Shown in pieces: positions 24,501-37,353 of a stretch of 64,000 bases of DNA (within the stretch, counting starts at the first letter, position 1; every line of letters starts with the position of its first letter). The notes below the pieces were generated by a model. That model had not been told where the DNA came from, searched no databases, and was given only the letters and a program-made list of their open reading frames with translations. The position numbers and the translations under genes are program-made. Source of the DNA: Rotaria macrura (lineage: Eukaryota > Rotifera > Eurotatoria > Philodinida > Philodinidae); assembly GCA_900239685.1 (NCBI GenBank), contig OENT01000151.1, positions 1 through 64,000 on the forward strand. Reading direction: 5' to 3'.

Positions 24501-27500
24501 TCGAGCTAATGTTATCCGTACATTTTTAAGACTCTTGTCAAAATCACTTTAGAAAAGAAAATAGTCATACTATAGATACATTATTGAGGAGCTCAAAAGT
24601 GGTGCCTTCAACTCTGAATATCCTACGATGCGTGTAGCAAGTGCTTGATAATAGTTTAAATTGAATCAAATTTTCAAATCACATGAAGGAAAGATGTCTC
24701 ATTCATGATTCTTTTTTTCTGAATTTACTGTATTACGTTCTTTTGAAATGACGTTTAGCTTTAAAACCAGTTAATTGACTAGAGAAGCCTTAATCTTTGG
24801 CATGATTATGAAAGCAAATATTTCAAAGAATAGATTGAAAATACAGCACTCATGTTTGAGTCCAATCCGATTCCAGTTCAAAGCAATAGGGAGAATCAAA
24901 CTAGAAAATAATTTCTTAATCACAAGAAAACCATACATTTACAGGAAATACCGTTCGATGAACAAAAAAAGATAATCACATATCTTACAGTTGACAGAAA
25001 GAAAAACTGCGAAAAACTTCTATATTGTCACTTTTGTATTACATCATAAAAAAATATCAGACAACGAATTTCAGATAGATACATCATAAGAAATACTAGT
25101 GTATCTACTATGAAACTGTACATCGAAAAACACGATCGGTTTATTTTTTCAGCAATTATTTTACACATAAATGTGTTAATAACTTTCAGCAAGTTCTCAA
25201 ATTGAAAATTTACTTCTTTTTTTACAATATAAAGGATGTCATTGAGTTTGAAATTATCGTATTTGACATGTGTCAAAGCATTTAATAGAAATACGTACTC
25301 ATACTTAATACTGTTAGAATTGTTCCGGTGGGATTTAAATGTGCATAGCCTATCGAGCTACTGTCATTTTTACAAGCGAACATCCATCGACGTATGTTTT
25401 ATCTGAACGACGATTACCACCTAGTGTTAAGACATGTTAATGATGAGAGATATTAACCGTAATAAATAATAATTAATCGAAAAAGAAAAGCAAACGATAA
25501 CTATTTTCAATTCAGTTATGTTTTATATTAATTCAGGAATGGACTTTCGACTATTGGTGGGTATTCTTGCCATAATCAATGGAGAAAAAAACACGGCATA
25601 ACTAAGATATCTGGCATATTCTATGACGAAGACTTGACAATGCGCAGTTGCATTCAAGCTCTATAATAAAAAACAAAGTGGGAGAAGGAAGAGAGAGGCA
25701 TTGAGACTCACAGTACATAAGTGACTTAGAAACTACGTGATGTGTCTCGTCCCTACAGTGTCTATTACGTTTGTAAAAATGAAGCACAATAATTGGACAA
25801 GTGAAAGAAACTTTTCCAGTTGACCTATAAATGTCTCACTCAGATGACGCACAACAAAGTTCAATATTATTCTCATATGATTAAATAGTAGAAACGAGTA
25901 TTTTTGTTTTTAATTAAAAATAGTTTTCTCAGAACACAATGGGATCTCTATATCTACCTACACATATCAACAGTCGATGTAGATTATATTACACAACACA
26001 ACGATGAGTTACATGTATAAGAAGAAAAAAACCTTTGGAAAATAACAGAAAATCAATTATATCAAATCCCTGTCATCATCTTACTAGTGGTGAAAAAAGA
26101 GCTGTGCTTATGTATATATATATATATAGATATAGATATAAATATATAGTTGCTCCCATCTGTGTATTGTTTGACAGACGCTATTGACATCAAAGTACAA
26201 GGTTTTCTTGCTTTTTTTTTGTTCTAGGTTGCGATACTACTCATTAGAATTGTTATTTTTTCGATGAAAGTATCGAGCGGATACAATGCCAACATTCGAA
26301 TGACATTTCTATGTCATGTTGACAATCGAAGTTTATACATAAAAAAAATAAGTAGATACATTGAAGGCAATAAGTAGCACTAAGAAAAAAAATCTCAAGC
26401 ATTCGCCCGACGGCTCAATCACTTTAGTTGTTTGTGGGCAACGTTGCTAAAGAAATCGTATCTAAGGCGAATGATTAAGTTGTCACTAATATCAAAAAAA
26501 GAAGAAATTCATGGGAAATACTATTCAAAAACGAAAAGTCATATCCGATGACAAAAGAACACAGTACATGTCAACTAGACACTGAAATAAATAGTTTCTA
26601 ATCGTAAGTCATTTTCTATGTAGGAAAATCGTAAATACTATTGTGAGCAACATTGATAATAACTAATTTCAATAATTAATTATCTCCACTAATCTATTAT
26701 TTTGATTTCATTCAACTCTTCAATACGAGAATGGGAAAGTGTCAATGAAACTGATAATGAATTTTCAAAGATCAAAATACCTTTAGTGAAATTACCAATA
26801 AAATACATCTTAGTTACGTCTATTTAGATTATTCTGTATGAATGAAGTTTTTCTATCAACGAAAGAATTAATTTAAATGATTGTATAGGAATGAAAGACA
26901 ACGAACTGTTACTAATCTCTCATCGTGCAGAACCAATGAAATTCTTGTTTCATGGTTAATTTATTTCTAGACAATTAATCGAAGTTCTTTGTTTGAACTA
27001 CTATTCTAACTGAAGAAAATGATTTTCATGACTATCCTCAGAGACTATTATTGGAAAGCATTGTAGGAGAAATCCTATGGCGGCATAAAAACAAAATCTA
27101 TTCGTTCAGTCATTTTTCAATAACATTCGGTCGAATGAAGACTACTTCACAATGCTACTATTTTCTCGAAATTACACATCTGATTTTGTACCACTGATGT
27201 CTAACAACAATAAAATTTTTCGTATTTATTGTCAATGAAGTTTCAATTTCATTCATGAATGTATGATGAATTTTATCATTAACGTATCCATCCTCTTCAA
27301 GTTAAAATGCTCGACTCAATTTAAATCGTTAGCTTCGATGTTCAACAAATACTTTCCTACTTCGATTGTCAATACATTTACTTAATTAAATTATTATGTC
27401 AATAAATTATGTAACACGATCATCTCGGGTTTCGTAGATGAATTCTATTTTTATTTCATTGGCAAGAAAAACACATTGGTAAGGTTTTCTTTGAGCTGTT

Positions 27501-27824
27501 CTGTTTTTATAATAAACAAAAGAGTGCATCCGATTCTTTTACCTTATGTTCAAGATTTTCTTCATCTTCGTTTGTTACATTAAATAACCGTCGAAGTACA
27601 TTCGATTTTTTTATTATTTCACATACAGCTTGAATTGAACCAGTTTGAATTATCGGTGAGCAATATGGTGTTAAATGGAATTCTTGTAAATGAACATTTT
27701 TTGATGAATTTGTTTGATGAGCATCAGTCGATGTGAATAATGGTGTAGTTATTTGAAACTCATATTTGAGTAGAACATGCGGATTAAATTCAAGTTGACA
27801 CACAGGTAATATAACAACACGCAT
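21541..27824 (-). CDS. MTHFSD-like (5-formyl-THF cyclo-ligase-like) protein with an unrecognised N-terminal module
   Basis: Nine exons (27824-27543, 25357-25305, 24546-24462, 24339-23868, 23808-23665, 23601-23494, 23436-23326, 21928-21784, 21730-21541) join in frame to 529 aa. The C-terminal ~250 residues match MTHFSD: ARTLIWDVME then YPRP-VHGRIPNF, KVLLTPAP, GNIHVDIFVVAS, GKGYGDIEYAMM, IVTTVHESQL and DVIVTPQRVIYT, the order seen in the 5-formyltetrahydrofolate cyclo-ligase-like fold. Human MTHFSD carries a C-terminal RNA-recognition motif; this protein stops soon after IVTPQRV and lacks it. The N-terminal ~270 residues (LEFNPHVLLKYEFQITTP, VRITLARTDVKYVLVCTLNK, GHCRFIAFGPEIDISICALL) are not recognised. 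One 472-bp exon carries both the unknown module and the first MTHFSD residues, so the join is not an artefact of linking exons. The exon-4 donor (G|GTCTAT) is weak, and reading through it gives a stop almost at once. The first two exons are less certain. Confidence 0.72.
24369..24391. repeat. (TA)n microsatellite
   Basis: A TA dinucleotide run inside an intron of the MTHFSD-like gene. Similar short TA runs occur near 18780, 26110, 30350, 35850, 57420 and 60155. Confidence 0.85.
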
Positions 27825-28456
27825 GTTTTTTATTGAAACGAAATCAAAACATATTCTATATACAATAAGTAAATATATACTCTAGAAAAGAAATTTTGTC
27901 GCTCTTATGAGAATATTGTAATAATGAATAAAGATAAACTTCATTTCTTTTCTTATTTATGCATGCCGTCTATCGAACAGTGCCTTTCTCTCATCTTAGT
28001 TAGCTTAGAACTCTTCCTTGTTCCTCCATTAAATTATTTGATTAAACAAAATGAAAATAATCAGACCTATTTGTATGATTCGGTCAGAATTTTTCATAAA
28101 GAATGTTATTATGTTTGCATCTGAATAAGAAAAAATAAAAAATCTAAGTGCATTAATGTGCTATTTTATTCGACGATGAACGATTGATTGTTCGGCTACA
28201 ATACATGTTTATTTACTATTTGTTCGTCCTTTTTTGCATTTTATTTCTATAAGAGACGATATTATTCATGCAATTTAATTGACAATCAATTTGTTTTCTA
28301 GATTCAACGTCGAATAATAGACTTGAACTATTTCAGATTGGTTTTCATTCTCCTTCTCCTTACAACGTGGCATTTAGTCATACCGTGACGTATTTAGTAT
28401 AATTGAAACAAGAAAAATAACTACTACATTTTCTTGACTATCTTTCAACTAAAATT
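27825..28456. promoter_or_regulatory. Putative bidirectional promoter region
   Basis: 632 bp between the start codons of two head-to-head genes (MTHFSD-like on minus, VAP on plus). It must contain both 5' UTRs and promoters. No specific core element can be assigned by eye; the small open frame at 27924-28124 is not supported as a gene. Confidence 0.4.
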
Positions 28457-30263
28457 ATGACACTCCAACTCATTCCGAATGGTGACCTAGTTTTTAAAGG
28501 TCCATTCAATGTTGTATCAACAACGACACTTAAGTTATCGAATAGTGGCAATGAGCGATTAGCTTATAAAATAAAAACAACTGCTCCGAAGCGTTATTGT
28601 GTTAAACCGAATAGCGGCTTTCTTGATGCGCACAGTATTGCATCTGTTCAAGGTAGAATTCAATATAAAATAATTTATTCGTAGTTCGAATCTATTTCAT
28701 TCGTCAATAGTTATGCTACAACCGCAGCCAACAACTCAAGATGATGATCGGAGTAAACACAAGTTTATGGTGCAGTGGGTTGATGTACCAAACAGTTATG
28801 GGGATGATGTTGAAAATTTCGTATGTTCATGAAGAATCTTCAGTCGAGGATGACTGATAACCATGATTGATTTGAACTTCTTTCATTTTAGTGGAAACAA
28901 GATTTATCAAAACTTAACGTACATGATTCAAAATTAAAATGTGTTTTTACTGATGAACCACCAGCTGCTGTTGTATCAAATGATTCACATGGAAGCAAAG
29001 ACACCGATACAGTAAATCAATCTATTAGAATGATAAAAATAAAAGCTATTTACTGATTTTGTTTTTAGGCATCACCACGTTCTGTAAGTAAATGCGACAG
29101 CTTTTTGTAATTTTGCTTATCATGGATAATGTTTGAGAAGCCAGCCTACTTGAATAGTTTTCTCATACTAATTATAGAATTCATTTCTTTGCTTTGTTAC
29201 TCTTTGTGTTGAATATCGTACGCGTTTAGATTCAATCGAGCAATGTCGTCGAAAATCGTATTCAGCAACAAACTAATAAGAATGAACAACAAACATCGAC
29301 ATCGCCAACTCAACGATCTATTACGAATACTTCAAAAGATACAAATCCTCTTCAAAATCAACATCAAGATCGTCAACAGGTTTTTGCCTTAGAATAATTC
29401 TTTATTTCGATAGAATGACGGCTCAACCATTTTTCATCTTCTCTATATTATTGGTTGACATCTTTTCTTCTTCCATGACTCAGCTATCCATCATATCTTT
29501 TTTGTTGAGCGTATAATACGTAGAGTTCAAAATTACAATATCTTTGGCGCTTTGATGACGATTCTATATGCAATGCATTTCATTAAATTTTTCTTTTCCC
29601 GTTGCAGGATATAAGCGATGATTCAAATAAACTACGTCTTAAACAAGAACTTGATCGTTTGAAAGACGAAAATGAAATTCTGAAAGTATGTATCACTTGT
29701 TTTCGTTTACTTTTAGTAGTATTGATTATTTTTTGTTTTATTTCTGTGTAAATTATCCTTATTCAAACGATAAAAAGTTTCGATGATTTGTTCGTTGGCA
29801 TGATGTTTTGTCACTACCTCAGAATGAAAAACGTTGATGATCGAAATCAAATTTTATTGTTGATGAACTCTCTATACAAATAAGAAAGAGCACAACAATA
29901 TTTGGTTTTGAAAAATTTAATATTCGTTTATTCTCATAAGTTTTCTTGTTTGCTAGTAATCATACGTTAAGTTTTTTTCTTAATTTCTCTATGTTAATTT
30001 TTTCAAATTTGACATATGTATCGACTTGTTTGCCTTTGTTCTAGGAAAAAGTTAAGCAACAAGAATTAAGACAAAGAACTGCTGGCAACGATCGTATTGA
30101 TAATCCAGTTATCGATCGATTTAAATCCAATCAACAAGTACAACAAAAAGGCCTTGTTCTCTTTGGTATTCCTTTAAATGAACAACTTGTTCTCGTGGCT
30201 TTTGTTATCGCATTATTATTCGGTTTTTCACTTGGTTATTTTCTTTTTTCCTGTGGCAACTAG
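28457..30263 (+). CDS. Vesicle-associated membrane protein-associated protein (VAP-A/B-like)
   Basis: Seven exons (28457-28652, 28711-28820, 28892-29011, 29069-29083, 29230-29379, 29608-29685, 30045-30263) give 295 aa. VAPs are ER tail-anchored receptors that tether lipid-transfer and other FFAT-motif proteins at membrane contact sites. The N-terminal MSP domain (about 1-120) shows TLKLSNSGNERLAYKIKTTAPKRYCVKPNSG and VMLQPQP followed by KHKFMVQW, the FFAT-binding face. A Gln/Ser/Thr-rich linker follows, then a short coiled coil (NKLRLKQELDRLKDENEILK). A C-terminal transmembrane helix (LVAFVIALLFGFSLGYFLF) leaves a short tail ending SCGN. This is the full VAP architecture. Exon 4 is only 15 bp and in frame, so skipping it would change just five linker residues. 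AATAAA polyadenylation signals lie at 30268 and 30282, just after the stop codon. Confidence 0.95.
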
Positions 30264-31348
30264 AAGAAATAAATAGCATCAAATAAAATCTTACAAAATA
30301 AAATCTAGATATATTTAAATAAATATATACATACACACACATATATATATAAATAGATATATATATATACATAATGCATACACATACATAAAAATATACT
30401 CATATTCATGTTCAATAACTTAGTTTTTATTTTATTTTATTTTTCGTGTGTTTGTTTCCTTTTTCTCCATTGTTTTATGCGCACGTGTATTGTAGCACAG
30501 AAAAACAACTAATGCAGAAACTTTAATCCCTTGAGATCTAAAAAAAACGGACACAAAAAGCATTACACTTTATAGATAGGTACCAAATCTTTATTATACG
30601 TTCTAAACATAATTATCAGCGTTTTTCTTCTCCTTTTTATCCCATGTTTGGTTTTTTTTCTGTTTCTTGCCGGTGTGTAAAAATATTAGAAGATCTTAAG
30701 CATTTTCTTTTGCTTGTGTGCGCTTTAACAACTTTGGCTTTGATGTTAGTTCTTTTTTTGTTCTTGTTTGTTATGTCTCTTGTGTTTTTTTTGTTCATTA
30801 GTCCAATGTAATCAGTGTGTGTGTGTACGTTTCGGATAAGATTTGGTTATTATTAAAAAAGAAAACAAAACCAAGAAAAAAATCCGACGATACATTGGTT
30901 TGTTTAATCATATTATAGGTTAGTGTGAATGACTTTCACAAACCTTGCTTGTTACCTCTATTTGTATATTCATTATCATCGGAGAAAAGCAAAAATGTTT
31001 GTTTTCGTCTAGTTAATCGACCGAGCAATAGAATGAATGCATACGTACACATGAATATGATTTCGTTCTTCTATTTCTTTCGTTCTCATTCAAGCATTTT
31101 CGTTTTTCTTGGTTTCAAGTGTCGTCTATGGTTCTCTTTTTCTTACTAATCTTTTGTTCCTTTCTTTCGTTCTCATTTTTCTCTTCTTCTTTTTTTTGAA
31201 ATAAGTAAACAGATAAAAGCAAAAAAGACCTATTACAAACAAATTTATGCAGCTATTACACATCCTGTCTTTTGTTTGTTTGAAGATTTTTATTTGCATT
31301 TTTTCATAGAGAAAGAAAAAAGAAAGAAAGAAAGGAAAGGAATCGAAA
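30264..31348. other. VAP 3' UTR and gamma-tubulin 5' region
   Basis: It starts with several AATAAA signals and a TA/CA-rich tract (about 30310-30400), then T-rich DNA. The last ~60 bases before 31349 are AAAG/AAAAG-rich and form the probable gamma-tubulin leader. Frames at 30925-31368 are low complexity. Confidence 0.45.
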
Positions 31349-34079
31349 ATGCCGAGTGAAATTATCACTTTACAACTTGGACAATGTGGTAATCAAAGTA
31401 AGTGAACTTAGAGCAATAATGATTCATTGTCATATAGACAGAACGAAAAGAAATTTTCAATTTATGATTCATGGTTTGAGATTCGGAAGAAAATGAATGA
31501 TTGTATCATATAACTATAATTCATATTAATGAGACAATCTAAACGATTGATTCTATGTTGAACATTGACGTCATTATTATCAATATGAGTTCTATTTCTA
31601 GAAACAAAAACAAAAGTGAGAATTCATAAAACCCATTAAACTATTCTTTGATGAGAATAGTTCAATTTTTGTTGCTATTGCAAGTGATGAATAAGAATAG
31701 TATATTTCGTGACTGTGGGACACTCTTAAATATGTAGAATACATTTGATAAGTGAAAGTTCTTTTTCTAATTAACTTGAGTAATGCATTTTTTATTGATA
31801 ATTTGCAATAAATGTTTGATTTTACGTTGAAGAATTTTATTCTTACGTATGATTATGATTATAAAATACTCTGCTGTCGCAAAGATGAAAAGAGAATATT
31901 GGCACAGATAAAAGAAAAAGAACAACTTGCTTATGATGATAATGAAAGTGAAATTTTCTTCTAGTTGGTATGGAATTTTGGAGACAATTATGTGCTGAAC
32001 ATGGCATTAGTCCGGAAGGAAAACTAGAACCATTTGCAACTGAAGGTTCAGATCGGAAAGATGTCTTCTTTTATCAAGTTTGCTTTCACAAATCTATCCT
32101 ATATACTATAGCTAGATGACTTTCTAATATAATTAGGCAGATGATCAACATTATATTCCTCGTGCAGTTTTACTTGATCTTGAACCTCGTGTTATTGATG
32201 GTATTCTTAAGTCACCATACAAGCATTTATATAATCCTGAAAATGTGTATATTTCAAAAGATGGTGGAGGTGCTGGTACGTATTGTTTACTCAATGAATA
32301 TTATTTTGTGTTCGAAATTTTAATTATTGTTGCTTTTTTGCTAGGTAATAATTGGGCGCAAGGCTTTTATCAAGGTGAAAAATTGTATGAAGAAATTTTC
32401 GATATTATAGATCGAGAAGCTGATAATGGTGATTCTCTTGAAGTAAATTGTTTGTTTATTCAAAGTCTTTGGAATTATTATTTCCATCATTTCGACAGGG
32501 TTTTGTTCTTTGCCATTCGATTGCCGGTGGTACAGGTTCCGGTATGGGCAGTAATATTCTTGAGAAGCTGAACGATCGGTAAGACTAATCTATTCATTCA
32601 GAATCATTCAAGTTAATTTAGTTGTTTTTCTTCTTAAATGTAATCTAATTATCTACAAGATTTCCAAAGAAATTAATTCAAACATATTCTGTCTTTCCAA
32701 TGACCAATGAAGTAGTAAGTAAAATTTTAGTTGAGAAAAATACTATTTTTTTTACTGTTCTCGAATTAATATTTCAGGCGGATGTTGTCGTTCAACCGTA
32801 TAATTCTGTATTGACATTAAAACGACTAACTGAATGCGCTGATTGTACAGTAAGACCATTATTTCAGAATAGTTCTATTTTCTTTACTCGGTATTCGGGA
32901 TTTCTTTTTTTTTTGGAAACTTAGGTTGTATTAGACAATACAGCACTAAATCGTATCGCTACTGAACGTTTGAAAAAGGCGACACCAACATTAGCCGAAC
33001 TTAATCAATTGGTTTGTTCGCTCGTTATTTTATTTGTGAAATATTGATGCATGACTGAATCGTTTTTTTGAAGGTATCGACCATTATGTCGGGCAGTACT
33101 TCAACACTTCGATATCCTGGTTATATGAATAATGATTTAATTAGTTTGATATCATCACTTATTCCTACACCTCGTTTACATTTTCTTATTTCTGCTTATA
33201 CTCCATTAACATCAGATAATACAGTAAAATTTTTCACAACGAAGAAAATTTGAAATTATTTCATTATGGACTATTTTAAATTGTATAGGAATCTGAAGTA
33301 CGTAAAACAACTGTTCTTGATGTAATGCGTCGTTTGTTACAACCGAAAAATGTTATGGTTTCAACAGCAGCTCGTGATCGTAATGTAACACATTGTTATG
33401 TTTCGATATTAAATATAATTCAAGGTGAAGTTGATCCATCCGAGGTATATATTCTAGTTACTCTTGTCTCTGGTCTTTTTTCTATTATTTTCTTAATTAT
33501 AGGTTCATAAAAGTTTAATGCGTATTCGTGAACGTAAACTAGCTGATTTTATACCATGGGGTCCAGCTTCGATTCAGGTTGCTCTTTCAAAAAAGTCACC
33601 TTATATTACAACACAACATCGTGTCAGTGGACTTATGCTTGCTAATCATACAGGAATTTCATCAGTATGTATTTTATTTTCTGCAATACATCGGAGTAGC
33701 ATTTGTGTTACGTAGTTATTCGATCGTATCTGTGAACATTATGATAAATTGATTAAACGTGAAGCTTTCGTAGAAAATTTTCGTCGATTACCAATGTTTA
33801 AAGATAATCTCGATGAATTCAATGATTCACGTGAAGTAAATATAAAACAGGATCTCTTTTTAGATTTTTCGTAAAAATTAAAAAACTCAACATGCTCTTT
33901 TTTCGTATTAATAACAGGTTGTACAACAACTTATGGATGAATATCGTGCAGCAACTACAAAAGATTATGTTAATTTTGGTAATACACAAACAGGACAAGT
34001 AAGAACGAAAAAAACAAATAAACACTTTAATTTTGTTGTAATTATTTTATTATTTTTTCTGTAGACTGAGCAGGCATAA
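31349..34079 (+). CDS. TUBG1: Gamma-tubulin
   Basis: Fourteen exons (31349-31397, 31965-32077, 32137-32275, 32345-32442, 32499-32578, 32660-32714, 32778-32849, 32925-33011, 33074-33223, 33289-33444, 33503-33664, 33716-33835, 33918-33998, 34065-34079) give 458 aa; animal gamma-tubulin is about 450. It nucleates microtubules within the gamma-tubulin ring complex at centrosomes. Gamma-specific features include the start [59 protein letters not shown] (the nucleotide-binding Gly motif, about residue 143), [100 protein letters not shown] and the end [12 protein letters not shown]. Intron 1 is 567 bp and the other twelve are about 50-85 bp. Exon 6 is read as ending GTA|GTAAG, which keeps family spacing (MTNEVADVVVQ). 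The last exon codes for four residues and the stop. Confidence 0.97.
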
Positions 34080-34346
34080 AGAATGGCATATATGAATGGA
34101 AGAATTTTAGACGATGATCTTATTACTAGTCATGCACATGTCAGATTAATACAACGATGATATTTTTTTAAAATTCCTTCGATTGATATCTTTTCATGTA
34201 TAACATAATCTATCTTATATATAAATAAATACCTCACTCGGTCTATAGTACATAAATTGATTTTGAAATTTGAATACAGAAGTTTTAAAAAATCAAAGAT
34301 GATTTAGCTGAACAAGTTAAAGTCGATGTGAATGAAGATTTAGTCC
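34080..34346. other. Gamma-tubulin 3' flank
   Basis: Probable 3' UTR with an AAATAAATA polyadenylation-like signal near 34223. No further coding evidence. Confidence 0.4.
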
Positions 34347-34443
34347 ATTTTCGCCGATTCCAACTTCATCGAAAGAATTTTTCTTTCTTTCTAAAATGGA
34401 AACAAAGAAAAATTCTTTCGATGAAGTTGGAATCGGCGAAAAT
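34347..34443. repeat. Near-perfect 45-bp inverted repeat (hairpin)
   Basis: Arms 34347-34391 and 34399-34443 are reverse complements with a single mismatch and a 7-base loop (centre TAAAATG). The arm contains CGCCGATTCCAACTTCATCG. The arms would fold into a stable hairpin as DNA or RNA. A diverged copy of the same palindrome lies near 34951-35055. It fits a recent palindromic miniature element. Confidence 0.9.
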
Positions 34444-34950
34444 TGTCGTAGGCGAAAACAATTGAGGGCGAAAATGGAATATACCGTGAATGAACATTAG
34501 ATTTATTTATCGAATTTATTCCTCTAGAACTTTTGGGATATATTAATTGTAAAGATACCTATATCAATTTCAATTTAATCTACAGGATTATATTGTAGGA
34601 AAACATATTGCGCTATAGTCGACAATGTGATTTCACATCATAGTTTTGAACAGATGTCGACAAGGTCAACATATAATTACAAGAATCGTCCACTAAAAAT
34701 GCTAAGTTCACATCGATGAACATTTCATGCAAAATTAAATTTGATAAATCAACAGAGCAAAATTTTGATCGATTGTTTTGCTTAGAGCTGCGTACGGTAG
34801 ATCTGAAAATTTTAATAAAATACAAAAATCTATTTCTCAAAATTTGCAGTTGTTTTCTCTAGACAATACTCTTTTGTCTTCTTATCATAATTCCTTGCCT
34901 TTTTCTAATCTTTCTTAAGAACTTTTACAGTTATCAGACGGAAACTTTTA

Positions 34951-35055
34951 GTTTTGCTGATTTTAACTTCACCAAAAGATTTTGTCTTTGTTTTCAATAT
35001 CGTCGCAAGGAAATAATTATTACGGTAAAGTTGAAATCAGTGAAAAATAATTGGA
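34951..35055. repeat. Diverged second copy of the 34347 hairpin
   Basis: The left arm, GTTTTGCTGATTTTAACTTC then ACCAAAAGATTTTGTCTTTG, aligns base for base with the first hairpin arm apart from scattered substitutions. The right arm (35024-35050, GGTAAAGTTGAAATCAGTG) is its imperfect reverse complement. The loop is longer than in the first copy. Two copies 600 bp apart indicate a repeat family and not a chance palindrome. Confidence 0.65.
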
Positions 35056-36779
35056 GAAAATCAACTAATTCTATCGGACAAATTGCAAAGTTTTTAATAG
35101 GCTAGCTATGACCAATGAAAGTGTTTCTTATGGATGTTTCTGGAAAAAACACAGTTGCCTGACTCTCATTAAACAGTTCTGAATTGCAGTACTAACTCTT
35201 GACTACAGTGATATTGGACAATTGTATAAATTCCCTTTCATGTGAATCTTTTAGATCTTATTGAAATATAAACTAAACTAGAAGAGAATTTCATAGTTAT
35301 GACTTCTTTTTTATGAAGAAATGGAACATTATGTGTGAAGAGTCTTCATGGTAATCTCACTTACTACCAAAATCAATGTAGATTCAAATTTAAATTTCAT
35401 CAGAAAATCGATTTCATTAAACATACTATATGTATTCCTATAAGATAGTAATCTTTATTTCGTCATCGGTCAATTCAAATAGTTTCTCCCTAGAAAATGA
35501 TGTTTTCTATGCTGTTATCATAGAAACAAGTTGTTTTCAATATTTTCGATCCACTGAAGAATCACCGATAGTCGCTACAAATCAGCAAATACTCGTATTA
35601 CTACATGCAAAATATTCATTCATTAAAATTCTCAAATGAAAACAAAATTATTCCCGCGAGTGAAATATTTCTCCCAAAAAGTGTTGGCGTATTCGATTGG
35701 AATCTATGAATCCTATGGAAACCCGAATTTAGAAAAAAGTCATCTTTTTCAATAAAAACATAAGATTTTGCCAGATAATGATCTTCGTCAGACTTGCTTT
35801 CATGCAAAAAATAATGTCAGAGTATTCCATGCACTTTCTTCGTTGTATATACATATATATATATATATATGAGTGAATTGCAACTTTTTGGTATAATTCA
35901 GGGAAAAAATTGAAAAAATCTAAATCACACTTGACTAGTGTATATTATTATGCTTTATACTTGTAGTACATAGCAAAAATTTCCCAAATCATTATTGATT
36001 ATTAAGGGAGATATGAGCTCAACGAATTTGCGATTCTTCTATTTAAGATGCGCGTAATTCGAAAATCACATAAAATTCTTTCTTGATATATTTTTACATG
36101 ATTTGATAGAACTCAGTGAGCTTTACAAGAATAACTATATTGAAAAATTTTAAATCCTGTCATTGAAAGAAAATTCCCCGAGAACGCAATTTTTTCTTGT
36201 GGTACGTATAAACGCTTAATTTTTCAATGAAATTTGCTCTTTTGATTTTTTTATGTTGGTATAGAACACTCAGAGAAGTTTTCGTTAGATTAATCATGGA
36301 AAACTACATATATACATGTAACTTTTAGTTTATTGATATAAAACTGATGATATCTGCAAAAAAATCGTTACTGTTCTTCTTCTTCAGTATAATGTAAACT
36401 TCTCCCAAATAGAAAAGGATTAAGAGTTGACATTCTTATTAAATATACAGTTTGTTGTTGTACATCTACTCTGAAAATTTGAGACAAATCGAACGTTTTA
36501 TTGAAGAGTTATAAAGAGATCATTTTTCAAACGGTCACTCTACAAAATGAGTATAAGGACCTTGATTTTAAAAAGCCTTATTATTTTTATCAACATATAA
36601 ATATGATAAAACAAAGTTTTTTCTAATAATTTTGTGTCTTAAAGAGTTGCCTTTCTCTTTGTAGAGTCTGTACATCACTATCTTTTTCAATGATAGAATT
36701 ACAACCAAGTTTCCGTCACTCTACACAAAAATAATAAAGTTTCTGTCAAATAGTGCGAACGTTATACAAAGGAAAGAAC

Positions 36780-37345
36780 AAAACAAACTGTGGAAGCCAC
36801 CATATTAAATGGTACACCTCGTTTAAATATCTGGTTTATTGGATCAGTACAAAGTTGGGCTGGTCTTTAATGTTCAATAAGACACTTTTGAAACTAAGGC
36901 AAACAGTAGGAATGATTCACATCAGTCGTATTTTTGGAACCTTATCAGCTTAATTCAGAAGAGTGCTCTTCTCATGTTACGTTCTGCCTTTGCTTACATG
37001 GCTGTTCGCAATATTTCGCTCTTTACGAAATGCCAACGTAACTATATAGAACACTTCTATGCCACATGTTTAAAGCGGGTATTACACTGCCAGAATTGGA
37101 CCGATCACTTTTTCGAGTTCGTGTACAATGAAATTTCACCTAGAAATAGATGCACTAAGCATTGGCAAAAGTATGTCAGAGCTCAATGAGTACGACAGAT
37201 AGGGAACTACTTAATGAACAATTACTCTTAAATCTACATAGATCAGAATGGTTAAGCGTGGAAAGGCGAATCAAAGGGTTGAGACGATCGAAACGTTTTA
37301 GAGAGCACACAACGATTTCTAAGGAATGCTTTGAAGGTTTAGGTC
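36780..37345 (+). pseudogene. Decayed non-LTR retrotransposon ORF2 C-terminal fragment
   Basis: Three consecutive frames, shifted twice, together read like the C-terminal part of a LINE-type reverse transcriptase. Frame 1 has KYLVYWISTKLGWS then LLKLRQTVGMI (to about 36952). The next has RRVLFSCYVLPLLTWLFAIF and then, after a shift, HFYATCLKRVLHCQNW (to 37189). The third has LLNEQLLLNLHRSEWL and ERRIKGLRRSKRF (to about 37320). No catalytic YxDD is included, so only the 3' end is present. Stop codons and frameshifts make it non-functional. Assignment is from recognition of the motif order; a protein search would settle the clade. Confidence 0.55.
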
Positions 37346-37353
37346 AGAATCCA

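Noticed and set aside
25028..25276. 82-codon minus-strand frame inside the MTHFSD-like gene
   Set aside because: It lies in an intron between exons whose splice phases match each other, and it has no recognisable features.
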